64,000 nt of DNA, from positions 1,302,001 to 1,366,000 of the forward strand of contig NZ_OZ201293.1 in assembly GCF_964332355.1 (NCBI RefSeq), written 5' to 3'. This document shows, piece after piece, positions 26,494 through 35,229 of this stretch. Both the position numbers and the translations under genes were made by a program. The notes under the pieces were generated by a model. That model was given only the letters and a program-made list of their open reading frames with translations. It had not been told where the DNA came from and did not search any database. Each line of letters opens with the position of its first letter. The first letter of the stretch is position 1. The stretch is from Imbroritus primus (GTDB lineage Bacteria; Pseudomonadota; Gammaproteobacteria; Burkholderiales; Burkholderiaceae).

Positions 26494-26564
26494 GTATGCG
26501 CCGCCGGCGCTGGCAAGTGCCCCGGGCATACCGCCTGACCAGACATAGACACGGAGTGAACAGA

Positions 26565-28472
26565 ATGATCGCAATTACGCTGCCCGACGGTTCCCGCCGC
26601 GAGTTTCCGGAGCCGGTGACAGTCGCCGAAGTGGCCCAGAGCATCGGTGCTGGTCTCGCCAAGGCGGCGCTGGCCGGTCGCGTGGACGGCAAGCTGGTCG
26701 ATACGAGCTACCGTATCGAGCGGGATGCCGATCTGGCCATCGTCACGGACAAGGATGCCGACGGCGTCGATGTGATCCGCCACTCCACGGCGCACCTGCT
26801 GGCCTACGCGGTCAAGGAACTGTATCCCGATGCACAGGTGACGATCGGCCCGGTGATCGACAACGGCTTCTACTACGATTTCTCCTATAAGCGTCCGTTT
26901 ACACCCGAAGACCTCGTTGCCATCGAGAAGAAAATGGCCGAACTCGCCAAGAAGGACGAGAAGGTGACGCGGGAGGTGTGGAGCCGCGACGAGGCCGTCA
27001 AGCTGTTCGAGTCGATGGGCGAGAAGTACAAGGCCGAGATCATTGCGTCGATTCCGCAGGACCAGGAAATCGGCCTGTATCGCGAAGGCAGTTTCGTTGA
27101 CCTGTGCCGCGGCCCGCACGTGCCGTCCACCGGCAAGCTCAAGGTCTTCAAGCTGATGAAGGTGGCCGGCGCCTACTGGCGCGGCGACGCGAAAAACGAA
27201 ATGCTCCAGCGCATCTACGGTACGGCCTGGGCCAAGAAGGAAGACCAGGAAGCCTACCTGCACATGCTGGAAGAGGCCGAAAAGCGCGACCACCGTAAGC
27301 TGGCCAAGCTGCTCGACCTGTTCCACCTGCAGGACGAGGCCCCGGGCATGGTGTTCTGGCACCCGAAGGGCTGGCAGCTGTGGCAGTCGGTGGAGCAGTA
27401 CATGCGTGCGCGCCTGAACGATGCCGGCTACCGCGAGATCAAGACGCCGCAGGTGATGGACCGCACGCTGTGGGAAAAATCCGGCCATTGGGAAAACTAC
27501 CGCGAGAACATGTTCACGACGGAATCGGAAAAGCGCGACTACGCGATCAAGCCGATGAACTGTCCGGGCCATGTGCAGGTGTTCAACCACGATCTGCGCT
27601 CGTACCGCGACCTGCCGCTCCGGCTGGCCGAGTTCGGTGCCTGCCACCGCAACGAACCGTCGGGCGCGCTGCACGGGCTGATGCGTGTGCGTGGGTTTGT
27701 GCAGGATGATGCACACATCTTTTGTACGGAAGGCCAAATCGTCTCCGAATCTATTGCCTTCAACGAGCTGGCGCTGTCGGTCTATCAGGATTTCGGCTTC
27801 AAGGATGTAGCCATCAAGTTGTCGCTGCGCCCGGAAAAGCGCGCCGGGTCGGACGAAGTCTGGGACCGAGCCGAAGAGGGCTTGCGTACCGCACTGCGCG
27901 CATGCGGGCTCGAATGGGAAGAGTTGCCGGGAGAAGGTGCTTTTTACGGACCGAAGGTCGAATATCACATCAAGGATGCCATCGGCCGCTCCTGGCAATG
28001 TGGTACGCTGCAGCTCGATTTTGTGCTGCCGGAGCGACTTGGCGCCGAATATGTGGCCGAAGACAACAGCCGCAAGCGCCCAGTCATGCTGCACCGCGCG
28101 ATTCTGGGATCGTTCGAGCGTTTCCTCGGTATTCTCCTGGAAAACCACGCCGGGGCGCTCCCGCTGTGGCTCGCGCCGGAGCAGGTGGCAGTCCTGAATA
28201 TCGCCGATGCGCAGTCGGAATACGCCACTTCTGTGGTTCAAACGCTGAAAAAACAAGGGTTTAGGGCGTCGGCCGATTTGCGCAACGAGAAGATTACGTA
28301 TAAAATCCGCGAGCATTCGTTGCAAAAGCTCCCGTATATCCTCGTCGTTGGCGACAAGGAGCGGGACACGGAACAGGTGGCCGTGCGCGCCCGTGGCAAC
28401 GTGGATCTTGGCGTCATGCCGGTGTCCGCGTTCGTCGAGCGGCTCAGTAAAGAGCTGCAAGACAAGTCCTGA
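26565..28472 (+). CDS. thrS: Threonyl-tRNA synthetase
   Basis: 635 residues. TGS domain (about 1-60), the editing domain with RHSTAHLLAYAVKELYPDA, then the class II core: HPKGWQLWQ, MNCPGHVQVFNHDLRSYRDLP (zinc Cys), VRGFVQDDAHIFC and the anticodon-binding domain from about 535. It charges tRNA-Thr. ATG 26565 is preceded by CGGAG. It heads the thrS-infC-rpmI-rplT-pheS-pheT cluster, and the leader upstream suggests attenuation by threonine supply. Confidence 0.97.
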   Translation: MIAITLPDGSRREFPEPVTVAEVAQSIGAGLAKAALAGRVDGKLVDTSYRIERDADLAIVTDKDADGVDVIRHSTAHLLAYAVKELYPDAQVTIGPVIDNGFYYDFSYKRPFTPEDLVAIEKKMAELAKKDEKVTREVWSRDEAVKLFESMGEKYKAEIIASIPQDQEIGLYREGSFVDLCRGPHVPSTGKLKVFKLMKVAGAYWRGDAKNEMLQRIYGTAWAKKEDQEAYLHMLEEAEKRDHRKLAKLLDLFHLQDEAPGMVFWHPKGWQLWQSVEQYMRARLNDAGYREIKTPQVMDRTLWEKSGHWENYRENMFTTESEKRDYAIKPMNCPGHVQVFNHDLRSYRDLPLRLAEFGACHRNEPSGALHGLMRVRGFVQDDAHIFCTEGQIVSESIAFNELALSVYQDFGFKDVAIKLSLRPEKRAGSDEVWDRAEEGLRTALRACGLEWEELPGEGAFYGPKVEYHIKDAIGRSWQCGTLQLDFVLPERLGAEYVAEDNSRKRPVMLHRAILGSFERFLGILLENHAGALPLWLAPEQVAVLNIADAQSEYATSVVQTLKKQGFRASADLRNEKITYKIREHSLQKLPYILVVGDKERDTEQVAVRARGNVDLGVMPVSAFVERLSKELQDKS

Positions 28473-28515
28473 GGCTGCACGGCCTGTTTATTTGATTGGA
28501 TAAGAGGTAAGCAAC

Positions 28516-29037
28516 ATCGCTACTGAAAAAGGTCACCGCATCAACCGCGAAATCTCCGCACCCGAGGTGCGTCTGGTCGGGGTAGATGGAGAAGCGCTTG
28601 GCATCATGAAGTTCTTCGATGCCCTGCGTCTGGCAGAGGACAAGGATCTGGATCTGGTCGAGATCGCGCCCAACGCGGCGCCTCCCGTGGCCCGGATCAT
28701 GGACTATGGCAAATTCAAGTATGAAGAAGCCAAGCGCCAGCACGAAGCCAAGCTCAAGCAAAAGGTCATCCAGGTCAAGGAAGTCAAATTCCGCCCGGGC
28801 ACGGACGATGGCGACTACAACGTCAAGCTCCGCAACCTGAAGCGCTTCCTGGAAGAAGGTGACAAGACCAAGATTACCCTGCGGTATCGCGGTCGCGAAA
28901 TGGCGCACCAGGACATCGGCATGCGCATGCTCGAACGCCTGCGCGCCGACCTCGACGAGGTTGGCACGGTCGAGCAGATGCCGAAGATGGAAGGTCGCCA
29001 GATGGTGATGGTGCTGGGGCCGAAGCGCAAGAAGTAA
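28516..29037 (+). CDS. infC: Translation initiation factor IF-3, non-canonical ATC start
   Basis: 173 residues: the N-domain begins HRINREISAPEVRLVGVDGE, then a linker and a C-domain with VKEVKFRPGTDDGDY. IF-3 checks start-codon pairing on the 30S subunit. The frame is closed upstream by TAA at 28501-28503, and no ATG, GTG or TTG occurs before GTG 28567, which would delete part of the N-domain. ATC 28516 has GAGGT (28504-28508) 7 bases upstream, so ATC is the likely start. A rare start codon on infC is the known basis of IF-3 autoregulation (AUU in E. coli). Confidence 0.93.
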   Translation: MATEKGHRINREISAPEVRLVGVDGEALGIMKFFDALRLAEDKDLDLVEIAPNAAPPVARIMDYGKFKYEEAKRQHEAKLKQKVIQVKEVKFRPGTDDGDYNVKLRNLKRFLEEGDKTKITLRYRGREMAHQDIGMRMLERLRADLDEVGTVEQMPKMEGRQMVMVLGPKRKK

Positions 29038-29065
29038 GCGTTCGGCGCCTGCCTCCAGCAGGACA

Positions 29066-29087
29066 CGTCGCGCCTCCGGGCGCGACG
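29066..29087 (+). other. Stem-loop between infC and rpmI
   Basis: CGTCGCGCC (29066-29074) and GGCGCGACG (29079-29087) form a perfect 9-bp stem with a TCCG tetraloop. There is no T-run, so it is probably an mRNA processing or stability element, or a translational control element for the L35/L20 genes, rather than a terminator. Confidence 0.5.
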
Positions 29088-29239
29088 CAGATTTCGGATG
29101 CGTGCTGGCAACGGCGCGTGACCGGAACACGGCGAGATGGAGCTTGGTTTCCACCTCGACCGTAAAACAAGTGGCTGCGGGTCATGCAAGTATCGGCGTT
29201 TGCCGGTCACCTGTACGCCATATAGAACGGAGTTGTTTC

Positions 29240-29437
29240 ATGCCTAAGATGAAGACCAAGAAAAGCGCCTCCAAGCGCTTTGTGGTGCGCGCAGGCGGTT
29301 CCATCAAGCGCGGCCAGGCCTTCAAGCGTCACATCCTGACGAAGAAGACCACCAAGAACAAGCGCCATCTGCGCGGTGCAGTCCAGGTTCACGAGTCTGA
29401 CGTGAAATCGGTGCGCGCAATGATGCCGTACGCCTAA
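29240..29437 (+). CDS. rpmI: 50S ribosomal protein L35
   Basis: 65 residues, very basic, beginning MPKMKTKKSASKRF and ending KSVRAMMPYA, a full-length L35. It is part of the large ribosomal subunit. ATG 29240 follows CGGAG. Cotranscribed with rplT, which starts 27 bases downstream; in E. coli L20 represses both. Confidence 0.97.
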   Translation: MPKMKTKKSASKRFVVRAGGSIKRGQAFKRHILTKKTTKNKRHLRGAVQVHESDVKSVRAMMPYA

Positions 29438-29464
29438 CCCTAACAATTACTTCAGGAGCATTCC

Positions 29465-29821
29465 ATGCCTCGAGTCAAACGTGGGGTTACCGCACGGGCC
29501 CGCCACAAGAAAGTCATCAATGCAGCCAAGGGTTACCGCGGCCGCCGCAACAACGTCTACCGCGTTGCCAAGCAGGCCGTCATGCGTGCCGGCCAGTACG
29601 CCTACCGCGATCGCCGCAACAAGAAGCGCGTGTTCCGCCGCCTCTGGATTGCGCGTATCAACGCGGCAGTGCGTCAGCATGACATGACCTACAGCGTGTT
29701 CATCAACGGCCTCAAGAAAGCCTCGATCGAACTAGACCGCAAGGTGCTGTCGGACATGGCAATTCACGACAAGCCGGCATTTGCCGCGATTGTCGCGCAA
29801 GTGAAGAGCCACGTTGCCTGA
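29465..29821 (+). CDS. rplT: 50S ribosomal protein L20
   Basis: 118 residues: MPRVKRGVTARARHKKVI, the RNA-binding GYRGRRNNVYRVAKQAVM and NAAVRQHDMTYSVFINGL. It is needed early in 50S assembly and, in the known family, regulates translation of its own operon. AGGAG lies 8 bases before the ATG. A terminator follows before pheS. Confidence 0.97.
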   Translation: MPRVKRGVTARARHKKVINAAKGYRGRRNNVYRVAKQAVMRAGQYAYRDRRNKKRVFRRLWIARINAAVRQHDMTYSVFINGLKKASIELDRKVLSDMAIHDKPAFAAIVAQVKSHVA

Positions 29822-29893
29822 TTGGCTTGTCTGACGCTTGGCGCATACCACCTCGGCATTCCTCGTGATGCCGGCGTGGCGCCAGTCTGATTG

Positions 29894-29921
29894 ACGGGGC
29901 TCCTCACCGGGCCCCGTTTTT
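29894..29921 (+). terminator. Intrinsic terminator between rplT and pheS
   Basis: ACGGGGC (29894-29900) and GCCCCGT (29911-29917) with a 10-base loop, then five T. It lies 43 bases before pheS and could reduce readthrough into pheST. No Phe-rich leader peptide is visible before it, so a pheM-like attenuator is not supported. Confidence 0.75.
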
Positions 29922-29963
29922 CATTTCCACCCTGATTTCCATACCATTCAGCAGATTTCCGTC

Positions 29964-30998
29964 ATGTCCCAGGATCTGGATCAAATCGTTGCCGACGCCG
30001 AAGCCGCTTTCGCCGCCGTGTCCGACAATGCCTCGCTCGAAAACGAGAAGGCACGCTTTCTCGGCAAGACCGGTGCGCTGACCGAACTGCTGAAGGGTCT
30101 CGGCAAGCTCGATCCGGAGACGCGCAAGACCGAAGGTGCCCGCATCAACCAGGCCAAGGTGCGTATCGAAGCGGCCTTGCAGGGCCGCCGCCAGGCACTG
30201 GCCGACGCACTGCTGAACGCGCGCCTCGCCGCCGAGCAGATCGACGTGACGCTGCCGGGCCGTAGCGTCGCCAAGGGCAGCCTGCACCCCGTCATGCAGA
30301 CCTGGGAGCGCGTCACGCAGATCTTCGGTTCGATCGGCTTCGATGTGGCCGATGGCCCCGAGATCGAAACCGACTGGATGAACTTCACCGCGCTGAACAA
30401 TCCGGACAACCATCCGGCCCGTTCGATGCAAGACACGTTCTACGTCGACGGCAAAGACAGCGACGGCAAGCTCCTGCTGCTGCGCACGCACACCAGCCCG
30501 ATGCAGGTGCGCTATGCCCGCATGCATGTCGAGAAGTACAAGCATCTCGATACGATGCCGCCGATCAAGGTCATCGCCCCGGGTCGTACCTATCGCGTCG
30601 ACAGCGACGCCACGCATTCGCCGATGTTCCACCAGGTCGAAGGCTTGTGGATTGCCGAGAATGTAAGTTTTGCCGACCTCAAGGGCGTCTATTCCGATTT
30701 CCTGCGCAAATTCTTCGAAAGCGACGATATCCAGGTGCGTTTCCGCCCGTCGTACTTTCCGTTCACGGAGCCGTCGGCCGAGATCGACATGGCGTTCGGC
30801 AGTGGCCGCTGGCTGGAAATTTCCGGCTCGGGCCAGGTGCATCCGACCGTGATCCGCAACATGGGCCTGGATCCGGAACGCTACATCGGCTTTGCTTTCG
30901 GTTCGGGCCTCGAGCGCCTGACCATGCTGCGCTATGGCATCAATGACCTGCGCCTGTTCTTTGAGGGCGACATGCGCTTCCTGCGCCAGTTCGCCTGA
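29964..30998 (+). CDS. pheS: Phenylalanyl-tRNA synthetase alpha subunit
   Basis: 344 residues. The N-terminal coiled-coil tRNA-binding arm (about 1-95) precedes the class II catalytic core with HPVMQTWERVTQIF, FNALNNPDNHPAR-like region, RTHTSPMQVRYA, and the C-terminal GFAFGSGLERLTMLRYGIND motif 3. It forms an alpha2-beta2 enzyme with PheT to charge tRNA-Phe. Length matches the family. pheT starts 69 bases downstream. Confidence 0.97.
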   Translation: MSQDLDQIVADAEAAFAAVSDNASLENEKARFLGKTGALTELLKGLGKLDPETRKTEGARINQAKVRIEAALQGRRQALADALLNARLAAEQIDVTLPGRSVAKGSLHPVMQTWERVTQIFGSIGFDVADGPEIETDWMNFTALNNPDNHPARSMQDTFYVDGKDSDGKLLLLRTHTSPMQVRYARMHVEKYKHLDTMPPIKVIAPGRTYRVDSDATHSPMFHQVEGLWIAENVSFADLKGVYSDFLRKFFESDDIQVRFRPSYFPFTEPSAEIDMAFGSGRWLEISGSGQVHPTVIRNMGLDPERYIGFAFGSGLERLTMLRYGINDLRLFFEGDMRFLRQFA

Positions 30999-31067
30999 GC
31001 CGCCGCATCGAACGCACGACCGACAAGCTGCACCGATAAACCGAATACGACTGACTGACACATCGCC

Positions 31068-33494
31068 ATGCAATTCCCGGAATCCTGGCTTCGCACCTTC
31101 GTCAACCCGCCGCTCTCGACCGAGGCGCTGGCCCATCAGCTCACCATGGCCGGCCTCGAGGTCGAGGAGGTCAATCCGGTCGCGCCCCCATTCGACAAGA
31201 TCGTCGTCGGTCATGTGCTGTCCACGGAAAAGCATCCGGATGCCGACCGCCTGAACGTCTGCATGGTTGACGTCGGTAGTGGCGAACCCCTGCAGATCGT
31301 CTGCGGCGCGCCGAACGTCAAGCCTGGTATCAAAGTACCGTGCGCGCTGGTCGGTGCAGTGCTGCCGCCGGCTGAAGAAGGCGGCAAGCCCTTCGCCATC
31401 AAGATTGGCAAGCTGCGCGGCGTGGAAAGCTACGGCATGCTGTGCTCGGCCCGCGAACTGAAGCTCTCGGAAGACCATGGCGGCCTGCTGATCCTCGCGG
31501 ACGATGCGGCGGTTGGCGCAAACGTGCGCGACGTACTGGCGCTCGATGACAGCGTGTTCGTCATCAAGCTCACGCCCAACAAGGCCGATTGCCTCTCGAT
31601 TCATGGTGTGGCACGCGAAGTCGCCGCGCTCAATGGCCTGCCACTGACGGTGCCGGCCATGACGCCGGTGCCGGTGACACTGTCCGACGTACTGCCCGTG
31701 AAGATCAGCGCACCCGATCTCTGTGGCCGTTTTTCCGGCCGTATCATTCGCGGCGTCAATGCGCGTGCGGCAACGCCGGCGTGGATGGTGCAGCGCCTCG
31801 AGCGCGCCGGCCAGCGCAGCATTTCGGCGCTCGTCGATATTTCCAATTACGTAATGCTCGAACTCGGCCGCCCCTCCCACGTGTTCGATCTCGACAAGGT
31901 GCATGGCGGTCTCGACGTGCGTTGGGGCAAGCCGGGGGAGCAGATCAAGCTGCTCAATGGCAACACGATCGAACTCGACGCCAACGTTGGTGTGATCGCC
32001 GCGGAGCAGGGCGTGGAAAGCCTGGCCGGCATCATGGGCGGCGATGCCACGGCCGTGTCGCTCGACACCACCAATATTTATCTCGAAGCCGCATTCTGGT
32101 GGCCCACCGCCATCCAGGGCCGCGCACGCCGCTACAATTTCTCCACCGATGCCGCACATCGTTTCGAGCGGGGCGTGGACTACGCCACCACGGTCGAGCA
32201 CATCGAACGCATTTCCGCGCTAATTCTGGAGATCTGCGGCGGCCAGGCCGGCCCGGTGGATGACCAGATCGTCAACCTGCCGCAGAGTGCGCCGGTCAAG
32301 CTGCGCGTTGCGCGTGCCGTGCGCGTGCTGGGTGTGCCGCTGAACGCGCACCAGATCGGCGACATCTTCACGCGTCTCGGTCTCGAGCATACGCTCGAAG
32401 ACGATGTGTTTTCCGTCACGCCGCCGACCTACCGCTTCGACCTCGAGATCGAGGAAGACCTGATCGAGGAGGTGGCGCGGATCTACGGCTTCGAGAACAT
32501 TCCGGCCAATCCGCCTGTCGCGGTCAGCGAGATGCGACCGACCAACGAAGCGCAGCGCTCCGTGCACGCCATCCGTCATCGCATTGCGGCGCGCGACTAT
32601 CAGGAAGTCGTCAACTTCGCTTTTGTCGAAGAAGAGTGGGAGCGCGACTTTGCCGGCAATGACACGCCGATCCGCCTGCTCAACCCGATCGCCAGCCAGC
32701 TGGCCGTGATGCGCACCACGCTGATCGGCAGCCTGGTGGACAAGGTGCGCTACAACCTCAACCGCAAGGCCAGCCGTGTACGCCTGTTCGAAGTCGGTCG
32801 CGTGTTCCTGCGCGATGCCGCTGTCGCAGATGGCGGGCTGACCGTCGCCGGCTATCGCCAACCCGTGATGGCGGGCGGTATTGCCTACGGTCCCGCAGAC
32901 GAAGAGCAATGGGGCGTGGCCACGCGGCCGGTCGATTTCTTTGACGTCAAGGGCGATCTGGAAACCATCCTGCTGCCGCTGCAGGCGCGTTTCGAAAAGG
33001 CCGAGCATCCCGCACTCCATCCGGGCCGCTCGGCACGCATCGTCATCGACGGCCAGCCCGCGGGCTGGCTCGGCGAGCTGCACCCGCGCCTGCTGCAGAA
33101 GTACGAGCTGGCACAGTCGCCGGTCATTTTCGAACTGGCGCTCGATGCGATGCGCGCGATCGGCATGCCCGCCTACCGCGAGGTATCGCGCTTCCAGGCG
33201 GTGACACGCGATCTCGCGCTGGTCGTCAAGCAGGATGTCAGCGTCCAGTCCGTACTGGATGCCATGCAGGCCGCCGTGACGCGCAGCGCCCATGCCGGCA
33301 TCGTTCAGGCCATTGCCCTGTTCGACGAATTCCGCCCCAAGAACGCCGGATCCAGCCTGGCGCAGGACGAGAAAAGCCTTGCCTTCCGGATTACCATGCA
33401 AGATACTGGATCGACCCTTCAGGACGAGACGGTAGAAGCCGCAGTGGCCGTGGTGCGTGAAGGCGCCACCGCCTGCGGCGCAAAGCTTCGATAA
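31068..33494 (+). CDS. pheT: Phenylalanyl-tRNA synthetase beta subunit
   Basis: 808 residues. The N-terminal tRNA-binding (EMAP-like) domain has KHPDADRLNVCMVDVG, then the B3/B4 editing domain (about 210-390), B5 domain, catalytic-like core and C-terminal ferredoxin-fold anticodon-binding domain (SRFQAVTRDLALVV). It partners PheS, edits Tyr-tRNA-Phe and binds the tRNA anticodon. ihfA follows 11 bases after the stop, as in many proteobacteria. Confidence 0.97.
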   Translation: MQFPESWLRTFVNPPLSTEALAHQLTMAGLEVEEVNPVAPPFDKIVVGHVLSTEKHPDADRLNVCMVDVGSGEPLQIVCGAPNVKPGIKVPCALVGAVLPPAEEGGKPFAIKIGKLRGVESYGMLCSARELKLSEDHGGLLILADDAAVGANVRDVLALDDSVFVIKLTPNKADCLSIHGVAREVAALNGLPLTVPAMTPVPVTLSDVLPVKISAPDLCGRFSGRIIRGVNARAATPAWMVQRLERAGQRSISALVDISNYVMLELGRPSHVFDLDKVHGGLDVRWGKPGEQIKLLNGNTIELDANVGVIAAEQGVESLAGIMGGDATAVSLDTTNIYLEAAFWWPTAIQGRARRYNFSTDAAHRFERGVDYATTVEHIERISALILEICGGQAGPVDDQIVNLPQSAPVKLRVARAVRVLGVPLNAHQIGDIFTRLGLEHTLEDDVFSVTPPTYRFDLEIEEDLIEEVARIYGFENIPANPPVAVSEMRPTNEAQRSVHAIRHRIAARDYQEVVNFAFVEEEWERDFAGNDTPIRLLNPIASQLAVMRTTLIGSLVDKVRYNLNRKASRVRLFEVGRVFLRDAAVADGGLTVAGYRQPVMAGGIAYGPADEEQWGVATRPVDFFDVKGDLETILLPLQARFEKAEHPALHPGRSARIVIDGQPAGWLGELHPRLLQKYELAQSPVIFELALDAMRAIGMPAYREVSRFQAVTRDLALVVKQDVSVQSVLDAMQAAVTRSAHAGIVQAIALFDEFRPKNAGSSLAQDEKSLAFRITMQDTGSTLQDETVEAAVAVVREGATACGAKLR

Positions 33495-33505
33495 GGCGCG
33501 ACGCC

Positions 33506-33994
33506 ATGTTCCCTGCCGACTCCCAGCTGACGGACCATGACGCCACGCCATCACCGGCTTCCGATATTGCGATGATGAACCAAGACTCCGTCAAATCCGC
33601 CCACGATCTCGTTGACCAGTCCGCTACCGAGGGACGCCAGTCCGCCGTCGCTGGCGCGCGCAGCGCACGCGGTGCGGATGTGCCAACGCTGACCAAGGCA
33701 GAGCTGGCTGAGTTGCTGTTCGAGCAGGTGGGTCTCAACAAGCGCGAGTCCAAGGACATGGTCGAAGCCTTCTTCGATGTCATCTGCGAAGCGCTCGAGC
33801 AGGGCGATAGCGTCAAGCTGTCGGGCTTTGGCAATTTCCAGTTGCGCGACAAGCGCCAGCGTCCCGGTCGCAATCCCAAGACCGGCGCGGTCATTCCCAT
33901 CACCGCACGGCGCGTCGTCACGTTCCGCGCCAGCCAGAAGCTCAAGACACTCGTCGAAGAACGGGCGCTGCCTGACACGGCTGCTGCCGTTTGA
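33506..33994 (+). CDS. ihfA: Integration host factor alpha subunit, N-terminally extended
   Basis: Up to 162 residues. The canonical core starts LTKAELAELLFEQVGLNKRE at about residue 62, with the DNA-bending arm RPGRNPKTGAVIPITARR near 124. IHF-alpha is normally about 99 residues; the 60-residue Ser/Ala/Asp-rich N-terminal extension is unusual in length, although shorter ones occur in Burkholderiales. ATG 33506, 11 bases after pheT, is chosen; ATG 33572 or 33575 are alternatives and none has a strong ribosome site. With IhfB it bends DNA. Confidence 0.92.
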   Translation: MFPADSQLTDHDATPSPASDIAMMNQDSVKSAHDLVDQSATEGRQSAVAGARSARGADVPTLTKAELAELLFEQVGLNKRESKDMVEAFFDVICEALEQGDSVKLSGFGNFQLRDKRQRPGRNPKTGAVIPITARRVVTFRASQKLKTLVEERALPDTAAAV

Positions 33995-34014
33995 GCACGG
34001 CCGGAGCCGCCACC

Positions 34015-34482
34015 ATGAGTGAACGACGTTCCGAGCGCGATGCGCTGCCGCCGATTCCAGCCAAGCGCTACTTCACCATCGGCGAAGTGAGTGAGCTGTG
34101 TGCCGTCAAGCCGCACGTACTGCGCTACTGGGAGCAGGAGTTCACGCAGCTCAAGCCGGTCAAGCGGCGCGGCAACCGCCGGTACTACCAGCATCACGAG
34201 GTGCTGCTGATCCGCCGCATCCGCGAACTGCTGTACGAACAGGGCTTCACCATCAACGGCGCACGCAACCGGCTGGAAAGCCAGCGGCAAGGCGCGCCCG
34301 AGAGTGTCGCGCCAGCCAGTGCGCCTGTCCCTCCCGTTGCAGCCGTGTCAGGCGTGACCTCCATCGACCCTAACCTGCTGCGAATTGAGCTTGCCGAAGT
34401 CATGCGCCTGCTCAATGTGGTTCGTTTCGGCGTCATCGATCCCGAAGGGCGCGACAGCTTCGACGCAGAGGGCGAGCACTAG
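34015..34482 (+). CDS. MerR-family transcriptional regulator
   Basis: 155 residues. The N-terminal MerR helix-turn-helix has YFTIGEVSELCAVKPHVLRY and the wing GNRRYYQHHEVLLIRRIREL. The C-terminus is short and lacks metal-binding Cys, as in the MerR-like gene that usually follows ihfA in proteobacteria (function unknown). ATG 34015 has GGAG upstream; a TTG at 33991 overlapping the ihfA stop is possible. Likely the last protein gene of the pheST-ihfA transcript. Confidence 0.9.
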   Translation: MSERRSERDALPPIPAKRYFTIGEVSELCAVKPHVLRYWEQEFTQLKPVKRRGNRRYYQHHEVLLIRRIRELLYEQGFTINGARNRLESQRQGAPESVAPASAPVPPVAAVSGVTSIDPNLLRIELAEVMRLLNVVRFGVIDPEGRDSFDAEGEH

Positions 34483-34500
34483 CCATTTGCAGCCCGGCTC

Positions 34501-34509
34501 TGTTATACT
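34501..34509 (+). promoter_or_regulatory. Extended -10 promoter of tRNA-Pro
   Basis: TGT-TATACT (TATACT 34504-34509) lies 10 bases before the tRNA, nearly identical to the tRNA-Val and thrS-leader elements. The following TGCCGG is GC-rich. No clear -35. Confidence 0.5.
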
Positions 34510-34518
34510 TGCCGGCTT

Positions 34519-34595
<77 letters not shown>

Positions 34596-34600
34596 GACAG

Positions 34601-34633
34601 AACCCGCACAGTCGTTGGCTGTGCGGGTTTTTT
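34601..34633 (+). terminator. Intrinsic terminator after tRNA-Pro
   Basis: AACCCGCACAG (34601-34611) and CTGTGCGGGTT (34619-34629), a perfect 11-bp stem with a 7-base loop, then a T-rich tail (34628-34633, followed by ATTTT). Confidence 0.92.
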
Positions 34634-34830
34634 ATTTTCTGCGTTGGGTAGCGCGCATACCCTTCTATTTGGATGACATCCAATATTCATGCCGTGGGCG
34701 CCGCCGCATGACGAGCGAAGCAAGAACTTCGCGCTGGTGGCACGAGCAGCTCAGTCCGTGCCCCCATCCGGTTTTCGCCAAACTATGCAAGAATCCGACG
34801 AAACAGAAGACAACACCAAAGGAGGGATGC

Positions 34831-35145
34831 ATGGACCCGCTCATCATCGATCTGGTTCGGCAGTACATTTACATGGTGGTACTGGCTTGTGTCGTCATGG
34901 CGGCCGCGTTCTTCTGGCGCCGTCCGGCGGAACGGAACCCTGTCAGCAAAGGCGCCATTGTGGTCATGGTGCTGATGGCAGCGGTCTTCATGCTTGTCGT
35001 TTCCCTGGTCGCGCAGGCTGTTCTCGGGTTTATCTCAACGTCTGCCGACAACATGACCATCGTGGCGAGAGTCGCGCTGCCGCTGGTCGCGGGGTTCTGG
35101 TTTGCGCATTCCCGTCTGCGCGTGCTCTGGAAGGGTGTGCGTTAG
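34831..35145 (+). CDS. Small membrane protein of unknown function
   Basis: 104 residues with three hydrophobic segments (about 9-28, 41-68 and 76-92) and short basic loops, ending in the basic RLRVLWKGVR. AGGAGGG directly before ATG 34831 is a very strong ribosome site and fixes the start. I do not recognise a family. It stands alone between the tRNA-Pro terminator and the convergent NO reductase gene. Confidence 0.75.
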   Translation: MDPLIIDLVRQYIYMVVLACVVMAAAFFWRRPAERNPVSKGAIVVMVLMAAVFMLVVSLVAQAVLGFISTSADNMTIVARVALPLVAGFWFAHSRLRVLWKGVR

Positions 35146-35229
35146 CAGGCAATCTAGCACGGACGAGCGGGGCAGCGATGACCGGCATGGCCCGGCGCGG
35201 TACAGCCAGTGTGCCAGGCCTATGGTAGG

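Noticed and set aside
26376..28460. 694-codon minus-strand frame opposite thrS
   Set aside because: Entirely antisense to a well-supported thrS gene; composition (many Arg, His, Leu) and lack of any domain mark it as a shadow.
29822..29963. Possible pheM-like attenuator before pheS
   Set aside because: A terminator is present, but the only short frame before it (MPAWRQSD) has no Phe codon, so Phe attenuation is not supported.
29904..32201. 765-codon minus-strand frame opposite pheS and pheT
   Set aside because: Antisense to two synthetase genes with complete family motifs; no ribosome site or domain of its own.
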